From an uncultured Nitrospirota bacterium (GTDB taxonomy: Bacteria; Nitrospinota; Nitrospinia; SZUA-224), in the NCBI GenBank assembly GCA_913009285.1, contig CAJVYE010000068.1, forward strand, positions 1 through 6,363: 6,363 bases of DNA. Direction: 5' to 3'. Position 1 is the first letter of the stretch. The number at the start of each line of letters is the position of its first letter. The notes beneath the pieces are model-generated. The model was not told where the DNA came from and did not search any database. It saw nothing but the letters and a program-made list of their open reading frames with translations. Below are positions 1-6,283 of this stretch, one piece after another. The position numbers and the translations under genes are program-made.

Positions 1-114
1 GTGTTACAGTTTCTCTTCTAGTACGTGCTGCGCAATGTAGTGTTGGGTGGTGGTGTAGGTGCGCATAGAGGTTGGTTTGATTTTATGGTGTTGTTTTTAG
101 TTTGTTTTTTTTTT
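1..114. other. Probable sequencing noise beyond adapter (non-genomic)
   Basis: This stretch is G/T-rich and low in complexity. It ends in a run of ten T (105-114) directly against the outer end of an Illumina P7 adapter. Read on the other strand, this is genome, then adapter, then poly-A, then degenerate bases, which is the usual appearance of a read running past the end of a short library fragment. No gene, repeat or regulatory site is supported here. That the bases are noise is an inference; the adapter boundary is seen directly. Confidence 0.85.
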
Positions 115-180
115 CAAGCAGAAGACGGCATACGAGATAAAGGAATGTGACTGGAGTTCAGACGTGTGCTCTTCCGATCT
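115..180 (+). other. Illumina P7/TruSeq-type indexed adapter (artefact)
   Basis: Positions 115-138 match the P7 flow-cell sequence (CAAGCAGAAGACGG... to ...ACGAGAT). Positions 139-146 are an 8-base index, AAAGGAAT. Positions 147-180 match the 34-base TruSeq read-2 adapter (GTGACTGGAGTTC... to ...CTCTTCCGATCT). The three blocks lie end to end with the expected lengths, so this is untrimmed adapter and not biology. In frame with the downstream gene it adds the spurious residues CSSDL, and on the opposite strand it yields the familiar adapter peptide [11 protein letters not shown]. Any database protein that starts across this point has a false N-terminus. Confidence 0.99.
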
Positions 181-181
181 G

Positions 182-961
182 AGAAGGGATAAACCTTTTA
201 TTGCTGTGAATTGTGCTGCACTTCCAGAAGGGCTTTTAGAGAGTGAGCTCTTTGGCCATGAAAAGGGCTCATTTACAGGGGCACTCGGAAGAAAGATAGG
301 AAAATTTGAGCTAGCCAATCAGGGCACAATCCTTTTAGATGAGATCAGTGAAATGGATCTTCCATTACAGGCTAAACTTTTAAGGGTCTTACAGGAGTAT
401 GAGATAGATAGGGTAGGTGGGAGAGAGCCCATACCTGTGGATGTAAGGATCATTGCGACTACGAATATAGAGTTGAGGGATGCCATCAATAAGGGGAGGT
501 TTCGGGAGGATCTCTTTTATAGATTGAATGTAATTCCATTGATAATACTACCATTACGAGAGCGAAAAGATGATATCACACTCCTTGCAGATTATTTTTT
601 CAAGAAGTATACTTCTATCAGTGGAAAAAAAATTTCAAAAATCTCAGAGGAGACTATCTCTTTCTGGATGAAGTATGATTGGAAGGGGAATGTGAGGGAG
701 CTGGAGAATGTAATTGAGAGGGCTGTTCTTCTCTGTGATGGAGATGTTATTTTACCCACACACCTTTTTATGGAGGGAGGGATTATAGGAGACAATAAGG
801 GAGATCCTGCTGTCAAAGTTGGTATGTCTGTAAAAGAGATGGAGAAACAATTGATCATGAGTACCCTTAATGAAGTAAAAGGAAATCGAACCCATGCTGC
901 TGTCATGCTCGGCATCAGTATAAGGACACTTAGGAACAAGCTGAATGAGTATAATAAATAA
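182..961 (+). CDS. NtrC-family sigma54-dependent regulator, FlrC/FleR/FlgR-like, 5'-truncated
   Basis: A bacterial enhancer-binding protein that would use ATP hydrolysis to remodel RNA polymerase-sigma54. The 259 visible residues begin in the AAA+ domain after Walker A, because the contig ends there; any receiver domain and Walker A are lost. Seen in order: the sigma54-contact loop as GSFTGA (visible residues 29-34, with Ser for the usual Ala), Walker B GTILLDE (48-54), sensor I RIIATTN, the arginine-finger region [11 protein letters not shown] (107-117), sensor [12 protein letters not shown], and a C-terminal Fis-type helix-turn-helix (about 233-255, GNRTHAA...[11 protein letters not shown]). 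The helix-turn-helix wording resembles flagellar class regulators, and the gene sits 87 nt before flgC. Control of the flagellar operon is therefore the likely job, by inference from family and neighbours. The upstream codons in the same frame are adapter, so no native start is visible. It ends in TAA. Confidence 0.93.
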   Translation, partial: RRDKPFIAVNCAALPEGLLESELFGHEKGSFTGALGRKIGKFELANQGTILLDEISEMDLPLQAKLLRVLQEYEIDRVGGREPIPVDVRIIATTNIELRDAINKGRFREDLFYRLNVIPLIILPLRERKDDITLLADYFFKKYTSISGKKISKISEETISFWMKYDWKGNVRELENVIERAVLLCDGDVILPTHLFMEGGIIGDNKGDPAVKVGMSVKEMEKQLIMSTLNEVKGNRTHAAVMLGISIRTLRNKLNEYNK

Positions 962-965
962 GTGA

Positions 966-1032
966 AAGTTGCGGGTTGCGGGTTAATATAAAAACCCGTA
1001 ACCCTCAACTCGCAACCCGTAACCCGCAACTT
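966..1032. repeat. Heptamer-built inverted repeat before flgC (element 1)
   Basis: The left arm 966-984 and right arm 1014-1032 are 19-bp inverted copies with a single mismatch, which is a G-U pair in RNA. The right side is in fact a continuous run of 7-bp units from 993 to about 1032: AACCCGT, AACCCTC, AACTCGC, AACCCGT, AACCCGC, then a partial AACTT. The left arm is the same family inverted, (GTTGCGG)x2 plus GTT. The left arm can pair with 1014-1032 (29-nt loop) or with 993-1010 (8-nt loop), giving two exclusive hairpins. There is no following T-tract, so a classical terminator is not supported. The right arm abuts the flgC ribosome binding site. Confidence 0.9.
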
Positions 1033-1041
1033 GAGGGAGGA
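1033..1041 (+). promoter_or_regulatory. flgC ribosome binding site
   Basis: The purine-rich GAGGGAGGA contains GGAGG at 1036-1040, 8 nt before ATG 1049. It decides the flgC start: the in-frame TTG at 1031 would translate the ribosome binding site itself. It begins one base after the right arm of the heptamer inverted repeat, so hairpin formation could affect access to it. Confidence 0.8.
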
Positions 1042-1048
1042 AATAGTT

Positions 1049-1486
1049 ATGGATTTTTTATCGGCATTAAAGGTCAGTGCTTCTGGATTGAGTGCACAGC
1101 GCCTTCGGATGAATGTTATTTCTGGTAATCTGGCCAATATCAATACAACACGTACAATAGAAGGTGGACCGTATCGGCGAAGGGACGTGGTATTTGCTGC
1201 TGAACCTGTTTCCAGCACCTTCAGGGATACATTGAATTCAGAGATAGCGAATAAAATTTTTGGGGTAAGTGTTGTGGATATTGTTAAGGATAAAAAGGAG
1301 CCTAAACTTGTATATGATCCCAATCATCCTGATGCCAACAAAATGGGGTATGTTGCTCTTCCGAACATAAATCTGATAGAGGAGATGGTCAATATGCTCT
1401 CAGCTACCCGTTCATACGAAGCGAATGTAACCGCTATTAATGCATCAAAGAGTATGGCACTCAGGGCACTTGAGATAGGAAGGTAA
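1049..1486 (+). CDS. flgC: Flagellar basal-body rod protein FlgC
   Basis: A proximal rod subunit that is exported through the flagellar type III system and stacks above the MS ring to carry torque. It has 145 residues, normal for FlgC. The N-terminal rod motif lies at residues 10-34 (SASGLSAQRLRMNV... to ...NTT), followed by the FlgC-typical GGPYRRRDVVF block. The C-terminal helix is at about 105-145 (INLIEEMVNMLSATRSYEAN... to ...LRALEIGR). The GGPYRR block and length separate it from FlgB and from the longer FlgG/FlgE. ATG 1049 is chosen because of the strong ribosome binding site 8 nt before it. Only one base separates its stop from fliF. The gene is usually preceded by flgB and followed by fliE; neither is found here. 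Confidence 0.96.
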   Translation: MDFLSALKVSASGLSAQRLRMNVISGNLANINTTRTIEGGPYRRRDVVFAAEPVSSTFRDTLNSEIANKIFGVSVVDIVKDKKEPKLVYDPNHPDANKMGYVALPNINLIEEMVNMLSATRSYEANVTAINASKSMALRALEIGR

Positions 1487-1487
1487 G

Positions 1488-3062
1488 ATGTTTGAATCCT
1501 TAAAAAGGTTTTTAGCCCAACTGCAATCTGCATTTGTTGGTCTTCCTATAGGAAAGAAGATTGCAACAATGATGGTAATTGGAGCAGTAGTGGCTGGTTT
1601 GATAGTAATGATGATCTGGGCTCAGAAACCAGATTTTCAGATATTGTATTCCAATGTATCCTCTGAGGATATGGGCTTGATTGTTGAAAAATTAAATGAG
1701 GAGAGGATTCCTTATCAGTTGACTGCTGGTGGTAACGCTGTAATGGTACCGTCAGATAAGGTGTATGAGGCTAGGATAAAGCTTGCAGGAGATGGGCTTC
1801 CTCAGGGTGCAGGTGTTGGATTTGAGATATTTGACAAGATGCAGATGGGTATGACCGAATTTGTTCAGAGGTTGAATTACCAACGTGCCTTACAGGGAGA
1901 GCTTGCCCGTACCATAAACAGTTTTGAAGAGATAGAGTATTCACGGGTACATATTGTTACACCAGAGAGGTCCCTATTTGTAGAGGATCAGGGTAAGGCA
2001 ACAGCCTCAGTGGTTCTAAAACTTCGAGGGGGAAGAAGATTAAAGGAGAGTCAGGTCCAGGGTATCGTACATCTGATTGCCAGTGGTGTGGAGGGATTGG
2101 ATCCAGGAGATGTTACAGTGGTGGATATTCATGGTCACGTATTATCTGGTGTTGGGAAGGATACCTTTATAGGGAAACTCACTAGTACACAAATGGAGTT
2201 TCAGCAGAATTTAGAAAGGGGGATAGAGAAAAGGGTTCAGACCATGTTAGAGGATGTAATTGGACAGAGTAAGGTGATTGTTAGGGTGGCTGCAGAATTA
2301 GATTTTCAGCAGATTGAAAAGACTGAAGAGAGTTATGACCCTGAGGGACAGGTCATCAGGAGTGAACAGCGGACAGAGGAGAAGTCCATAGGAGAAGGAC
2401 TTGTCCCTGGAGGTGTTCCAGGGGTAGCCTCAAATATCCCACCGGGTGAGGCATCATCCGCTGTAACTAATACGCCTTCGAAGAGTGAGAGACTAAGTGA
2501 GACGATAAATTATGAGATAAACAAGGTCATTAAGCGTATTATAGAACCGACTGGAGAGGTCAAGAGGTTATCAGTGGCAGTTATGGTTGATGGAACATAT
2601 AGTGAGGAGGATAATAAATATATTTCGAGAACTGCAGAGGATATGAAAAAATACAAGGATATAGTCAAGACAGCGGTCGGTTATAATAAAGAGAGGGGAG
2701 ATAAGGTGGAGGTGGTCGATATCCCCTTTGAATCTACCTCGAGATTGTCAGAAGAGAAAAAGGAGATTGAAGCGGCAGCGAAAATGGATAAATGGCTTTC
2801 TATTGCAAGATATGCAGTTACAGGTATTATTATTCTACTTCTATTTATTATAGTTCTACGACCGATTATCGGATGGGTAACCACAGCAGTAGAGAAGGAA
2901 GCGGTTGGGCTCCCGAAGACAGTGGCGGAGTTGGAGGCCGAGGTTGAGACAGCTATTCCTGGTCTGGAGAAGGAGGAGATTAGGAAGAAGATCCGGGAGA
3001 TGGCTGAGAAGAGTCCTGATGCTGTGGCAGAATTAGTACGAAACTGGTTGAAGGAAAGGTGA
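1488..3062 (+). CDS. fliF: Flagellar MS-ring protein FliF
   Basis: It builds the inner-membrane MS ring that houses the export gate and anchors the C ring. It has 524 residues. A first transmembrane helix lies at about 25-45, after the short cytosolic segment ending GKK. The periplasmic ring-building motifs follow: KPDFQILYSNVSSEDMG, GLPQGAGVGFEIFD and SRVHIVTPERSLF. Next comes a Gly/Pro/Ser-rich stretch (GGVPGVASNIPPGE), then SERLSETINYEINK and a second transmembrane helix at about 441-457. The cytosolic tail ends AELVRNWLKER, the conserved FliG-binding helix. The ATG has AGGAAGG just upstream (1477-1483), inside the end of flgC, so translation is probably coupled. fliG starts 1 nt after its stop. 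The protein looks intact and shorter than some FliF proteins, which exceed 550 residues. Confidence 0.97.
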   Translation: MFESLKRFLAQLQSAFVGLPIGKKIATMMVIGAVVAGLIVMMIWAQKPDFQILYSNVSSEDMGLIVEKLNEERIPYQLTAGGNAVMVPSDKVYEARIKLAGDGLPQGAGVGFEIFDKMQMGMTEFVQRLNYQRALQGELARTINSFEEIEYSRVHIVTPERSLFVEDQGKATASVVLKLRGGRRLKESQVQGIVHLIASGVEGLDPGDVTVVDIHGHVLSGVGKDTFIGKLTSTQMEFQQNLERGIEKRVQTMLEDVIGQSKVIVRVAAELDFQQIEKTEESYDPEGQVIRSEQRTEEKSIGEGLVPGGVPGVASNIPPGEASSAVTNTPSKSERLSETINYEINKVIKRIIEPTGEVKRLSVAVMVDGTYSEEDNKYISRTAEDMKKYKDIVKTAVGYNKERGDKVEVVDIPFESTSRLSEEKKEIEAAAKMDKWLSIARYAVTGIIILLLFIIVLRPIIGWVTTAVEKEAVGLPKTVAELEAEVETAIPGLEKEEIRKKIREMAEKSPDAVAELVRNWLKER

Positions 3063-3063
3063 T

Positions 3064-4083
3064 ATGGCGGAAAAACATACCGGTCCAGAACAGGCGGCTA
3101 TATTACTTATTTCATTAGGGGCTACACTTGCCTCTACGGTCCTCCAACAGTTAGATGAAAGAGAGATACAGACAATAGGGAGTTATATAGCATATCTTGG
3201 TAATGTTTCCACTGAGACAATAGATGAGGTAGCTGAGGAGTTTTATAAAGGAGTTACATCAGGAGAGACCGGAATAGTAAGCGGGGGGGAGGATTATATT
3301 AGAAAGATATTATTAAATATTACTGATCCGGTAAAAGTGAATGAGATAATGGATAATATCTTCAGGCCGGGTAGTGAAGAGGGTCTTGGTGGTGGATTTG
3401 AGACTATCAAACACCTTGATGCAAAGACTATATCCAATTTCTTGATAAATGAACATCCACAGACTGCTGCGATTGTCCTATCCCATCTAGACCCAAGACA
3501 AGCAGCCGCGGTGTTGGGGGAGTTGCCTGAGAAGAACAGGGGTGAGATAGTTCTGAGAATAGGTACCCTGGATAGGGTTGTATCCAGTGCCCTAAAGGAG
3601 CTGGATGAGGCATTACAGGCAGAGTTCAGGGCGTCAGGGGTTGTGGTTGGAGAGGGGAGAAAGATAGGAGGCATTAATGCTGCTGCAGAGATACTGAACC
3701 AGATGGATAATGCAACAGAAAACAGCATCCTTGCTGAAGTAGAAGAGAAAAACATAGATTTAGCTGAGGGGATAAAACAGCTTATGTTTGTCTTTGAGGA
3801 TATTGCTAATGTGGATGACCGTGGAATGCAGGCGATACTTAAGGATGTTAGTAGTGAGGAATTGATATTAGCATTAAAGACTGCGAGTGATAGCCTCAAG
3901 GAGAAGATATTCAAGAATATGTCTGAAAGGGCTGCGATAATGGTGAGGGAGGATCTTGAGGCGATGGGACCTGTAAGAATCAGTGATGTAGAGAAGGCGC
4001 AACAATCCGTTGTAAGGATAGCCAAAAGATTGGAGGAGGAAGGGAAGATTGTGATTGGGGGAGGAGGAGAGGAGTTTGTCTGA
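3064..4083 (+). CDS. fliG: Flagellar motor switch protein FliG
   Basis: The C-ring rotor protein that binds FliF and, through its C-terminal charged helix, meets the stator to generate torque and set rotation direction. It has 339 residues, typical for FliG. The N-terminal domain binds FliF. The middle domain carries the FliM-binding EHPQ motif at 130-133, followed by TAAIVLSHLDP. The C-terminal motor domain runs from MFVFEDIANVDDRG (241-254) through ALK (Lys272), NMSER (Arg289), REDL (Glu296/Asp297) and GPVR (Arg305). By alignment from memory these match the torque residues of Escherichia coli FliG (Lys264, Arg281, Asp288/Asp289, Arg297), with a charge-conserving Asp-to-Glu change. AAGGA at 3051-3055 lies 8 nt before the ATG. 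Its 3' end overlaps fliH. Confidence 0.97.
   Translation: MAEKHTGPEQAAILLISLGATLASTVLQQLDEREIQTIGSYIAYLGNVSTETIDEVAEEFYKGVTSGETGIVSGGEDYIRKILLNITDPVKVNEIMDNIFRPGSEEGLGGGFETIKHLDAKTISNFLINEHPQTAAIVLSHLDPRQAAAVLGELPEKNRGEIVLRIGTLDRVVSSALKELDEALQAEFRASGVVVGEGRKIGGINAAAEILNQMDNATENSILAEVEEKNIDLAEGIKQLMFVFEDIANVDDRGMQAILKDVSSEELILALKTASDSLKEKIFKNMSERAAIMVREDLEAMGPVRISDVEKAQQSVVRIAKRLEEEGKIVIGGGGEEFV
4062..4069 (+). promoter_or_regulatory. fliH ribosome binding site inside fliG 3' end
   Basis: AGGAGGAG lies 6 nt before TTG 4076, within the last codons of fliG, which read as a Gly/Glu-rich tail. It favours TTG 4076 over the in-frame TTG at 4055 as the fliH start. Sequence further upstream (GGAGGAAGGGAAG, about 4032-4044) could serve the earlier TTG, so the choice is not certain. 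Confidence 0.55.
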
Positions 4084-4834
4084 TATCCTGAAACCTTCTA
4101 AACAGGAAGGCTGTTCTATAAAATCCTATATTATGCGGAATATCAGTAAGAAGGGGTTCTCCTTCAGTAAAAGCCGGCAGGAGCGGTTATTTAGGCGTTA
4201 TGACTTTAATGGAACCGGGCAGAAACCCACCAAGATCAAGGAAGAGGGATTTCGGAGGGAATTTAATGGGGTAGGTGTGGAGGCTGAGAGGTATATTGAA
4301 GAGGCAAAGAAAAAGGTAAAAGAGATAGAAGAGGAGGCTTATAGGAATGGGTTTTCTGAGGGGGAGAAGGCAGGTATAGAGCTAGGTATAGAAGAAGGTA
4401 AAAAGGAGGTTAAATTTACCCTTGATAGCTTCAAGAAGGGTCTTGAAGAGCTTTCTATGCAAAGAAGAGAGATATATGAGAAGAGCGAGGGGGAACTATT
4501 AGAACTTGTCATGGCAGTAGCTATGAGGGTTATCCATAAAGAGATCTCTTTGAGTCCAGATGTCATATTGAGTGTAATTAGGGCTGCAATGAAGAATGTA
4601 TTGAGTCAGGATAAGATAACTATAAGGGTAAATCCTGCTGACCTTGATATTGCAGTGGCGGCCAAACCTGACTTCAAGGATCTTGTTGATGATATCAATA
4701 ATATCTCCTTTAAGGGGGATGAATCGATATCCTGTGGTGGGTGTATCATAGAGACAGAGCATAGGACTATCGATGCCAGAATAGAACAACAGATTAAAGA
4801 GATTGAGGGGATATTTAGGGATACAGAACACTGA
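4076..4834 (+). CDS. fliH: Flagellar export ATPase regulator/stator FliH
   Basis: A peripheral-stalk-like protein (V/F-ATPase E/b-type family) that dimerises, binds FliI, restrains its ATPase and docks it at the export gate and C ring. It has 252 residues from TTG 4076, reading MSDILKPS. A charged helical stretch at about 69-87 (AERYIEEAKKKVKEIEEEAY) leads into four consecutive GxxxG steps, Gly92-Gly96-Gly100-Gly104-Gly108. This is a recognised FliH hallmark for helix packing. The C-terminal domain (RVIHKEISLSPDVILS..., IRVNPADLD, CGGCIIET) is standard. The start overlaps fliG by 8 nt; TTG 4055 would add seven residues. No tryptophan is present near the N-terminus, unlike Salmonella FliH. The last three codons and the stop lie inside the left arm of a 30-bp inverted repeat, so the C-terminal residues TEH may come from that element. 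Confidence 0.92.
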   Translation: MSDILKPSKQEGCSIKSYIMRNISKKGFSFSKSRQERLFRRYDFNGTGQKPTKIKEEGFRREFNGVGVEAERYIEEAKKKVKEIEEEAYRNGFSEGEKAGIELGIEEGKKEVKFTLDSFKKGLEELSMQRREIYEKSEGELLELVMAVAMRVIHKEISLSPDVILSVIRAAMKNVLSQDKITIRVNPADLDIAVAAKPDFKDLVDDINNISFKGDESISCGGCIIETEHRTIDARIEQQIKEIEGIFRDTEH

Positions 4835-4948
4835 AATTAGAAATTAGAAATTTGTGTTATCGTAATGTATTATGCTTTTTAAGGATTAAAATTATGGCTG
4901 AACTATTACCTAATTTCCAATTTCTAATTTCTAATTTCAGTGTTCTGT
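4823..4948. repeat. 126-bp palindromic element with perfect 30-bp arms and heptamer repeats (element 2)
   Basis: Positions 4823-4852 and 4919-4948 are exact reverse complements of each other over 30 bases, with a 66-nt spacer. The inner part of each arm is a 7-bp tandem repeat. The left has GAAATTA twice, then GAAATTT (4833-4853). The right has TAATTTC, CAATTTC, TAATTTC, TAATTTC (4911-4938). The outer 10 bases (ACAGAACACT and AGTGTTCTGT) are also mirrored, although the left copy is fliH coding sequence. No target-site duplication is evident. The stem is A/T-rich and not followed by a T-tract, so I call it a repeat or possible non-autonomous element and not a terminator. It fills most of the only sizeable gap in the fli gene run. 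Confidence 0.93.
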
Positions 4949-4963
4949 GAACGGTTACGAATA

Positions 4964-6283
4964 ATGTATCCAGTTATAGACTTTAAAAGATATCACTCCA
5001 TATTAAATAGATCTGATCCTATAAAGGTTAATGGGAAGGTGAAACAAGTAGTGGGTCTGGTTGTAGAGGCCGATGGCCCGGATTCTTCGATAGGAGGTCC
5101 ATGCGAGATTTACCTGGATGGCAGGTCTTACCCTGTCGAGGCAGAGGTGGTCGGCTTTAGAGATAATAGTCTCTTACTAATGCCTTTAGGTGAGACCAGG
5201 GGAATAGCCCCTGGTAATAAGATAATTGCTAAAGGGGATAGTGCAACACTCAAGGTTGGTAATGGGTTATTAGGGAGAGTGATAAATGGTCTAGGAGCGC
5301 CGATAGATGGGAATGGTCCTATCATAAAGGAGGCGGAATATTCTATCTATTCCTCTCCTATCAACCCTCTTCACAGGAAGAGGATCACAAAACCGCTCGA
5401 TCTTGGGATAAGGGCTATCAATGGACTCCTTACCTGTGGGAAGGGGCAAAGATTAGGTATCCTATCAGGGACCGGTGTAGGGAAGAGTGTAATGATGGGT
5501 ATGATTGCCAGGAATACCTCTGCAGATGTAAGTGTGATTGCCTTGATAGGAGAGAGGGGTAGAGAAGTAAAGGAATTTATAGAGAAGAATCTTGGAGAAG
5601 AAGGTCTGAAGAGATCGGTAGTGATAGTTGCTACGTCGGATCAACCCCCCTTAATCAGGATGAGAGGGGCATTTATTGCCACTACTATTGCCGAATATTT
5701 TCGGGATATGGGAAATGATGTTGTATTTATGATGGATTCTATAACCAGGTTTGCCGTGGCCCAGAGGGAGGTAGGTCTATCTGTTGGGGAACCATCTACC
5801 ACAAGGGGATTTACACCTTCGGTTTTTGCCATTCTCCCAAAACTCCTTGAAAGGGTGGGGACATCTTCGGGTGATGGGAGCATTACAGGATTGTATGCTG
5901 TACTAGTGGAAGGGGATGATATAAATGAGCCAATCTCTGATGCGGTGAGGTCAATATTGGATGGACATATAGTACTATCACGTGATCTTGCTGCCATGAA
6001 CCATTATCCTGCAATCGATATGCTAAATAGTATAAGCCGCGTAATGATAGATATTGTACCTACCGAGCATATGGAATTGGCAAATCGTCTTATAGAGATA
6101 CTGGCCATCTATAAGGATGCAGAGGATCTTATAAATATAGGGGCATATGTGAAAGGGAGTAATCCCAAAATCGATTATGCCCTAAAGATGATTGAGCCCA
6201 TTAATGATTTTTTGAGACAGGGTATATACGAAAACTCGAGTTATGATGAAACTGAAGAAAGACTTAAGGCGTTATTCAAATAA
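4964..6283 (+). CDS. fliI: Flagellum-specific type III export ATPase FliI
   Basis: A hexameric F1-beta-like ATPase that unfolds or releases export substrates and chaperones at the flagellar export gate, working with FliH and FliJ. It has 439 residues, the usual size. Domains in order: an N-terminal beta-barrel (IKVNGKVKQVVGLVVEADGP), P-loop SGTGVGKS (168-175), GERGREV (196-202, holding the likely catalytic Glu197), Walker B VVFMMDS (253-259), then TRFAVAQREVGLSVGEP and a C-terminal helical domain. ATG 4964 is chosen because the family pattern MxxxDxxRY...DPI begins there. An in-frame GTG at 4940 lies inside the inverted repeat and would add an atypical MFCERLRI. No good ribosome binding site precedes ATG 4964. 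The stop overlaps the fliJ start. Confidence 0.96.
   Translation: MYPVIDFKRYHSILNRSDPIKVNGKVKQVVGLVVEADGPDSSIGGPCEIYLDGRSYPVEAEVVGFRDNSLLLMPLGETRGIAPGNKIIAKGDSATLKVGNGLLGRVINGLGAPIDGNGPIIKEAEYSIYSSPINPLHRKRITKPLDLGIRAINGLLTCGKGQRLGILSGTGVGKSVMMGMIARNTSADVSVIALIGERGREVKEFIEKNLGEEGLKRSVVIVATSDQPPLIRMRGAFIATTIAEYFRDMGNDVVFMMDSITRFAVAQREVGLSVGEPSTTRGFTPSVFAILPKLLERVGTSSGDGSITGLYAVLVEGDDINEPISDAVRSILDGHIVLSRDLAAMNHYPAIDMLNSISRVMIDIVPTEHMELANRLIEILAIYKDAEDLINIGAYVKGSNPKIDYALKMIEPINDFLRQGIYENSSYDETEERLKALFK

Noticed and set aside
164..181. GTG start giving MCSSDL as the regulator N-terminus
   Set aside because: These codons are the Illumina read-2 adapter; the native start is off the contig.
97..318. 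Minus-strand open frame of 73 codons
   Set aside because: Its C-terminal half is translated adapter ([11 protein letters not shown]) and the rest is antisense to the NtrC-family AAA+ domain.
966..1032. Rho-independent terminator after the regulator gene
   Set aside because: A strong stem exists but purines (GAGGGAGGAAA), not a T-tract, follow it, and the downstream gene starts at once.
1031..1048. TTG start for flgC, six codons upstream
   Set aside because: It would translate the ribosome binding site; ATG 1049 has ideal spacing and the standard FlgC N-terminus.
592..1323. Minus-strand open frame of 243 codons across the regulator, repeat and flgC
   Set aside because: It spans two real genes and the inverted repeat antisense, and shows no coherent protein family features.
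1454..1470. TGGCAC...GCAC resembling a sigma54 promoter at the flgC 3' end
   Set aside because: The spacing between GG and GC is wrong for -24/-12 and it lies within conserved FlgC coding sequence.
3294..4025. Long minus-strand open frame (243 codons) opposite fliG
   Set aside because: It is an antisense shadow of a well-conserved fliG, with low-complexity Ser-rich translation and no recognisable domain.
4895..4910. Sigma54-like promoter TGGCTG-N5-TTACC before fliI
   Set aside because: The -24 GG is present, but the essential -12 GC reads AC and the rest is a weak match.
4940..4963. GTG start for fliI inside the inverted repeat
   Set aside because: It adds eight residues not typical of FliI, and the family pattern begins at ATG 4964.
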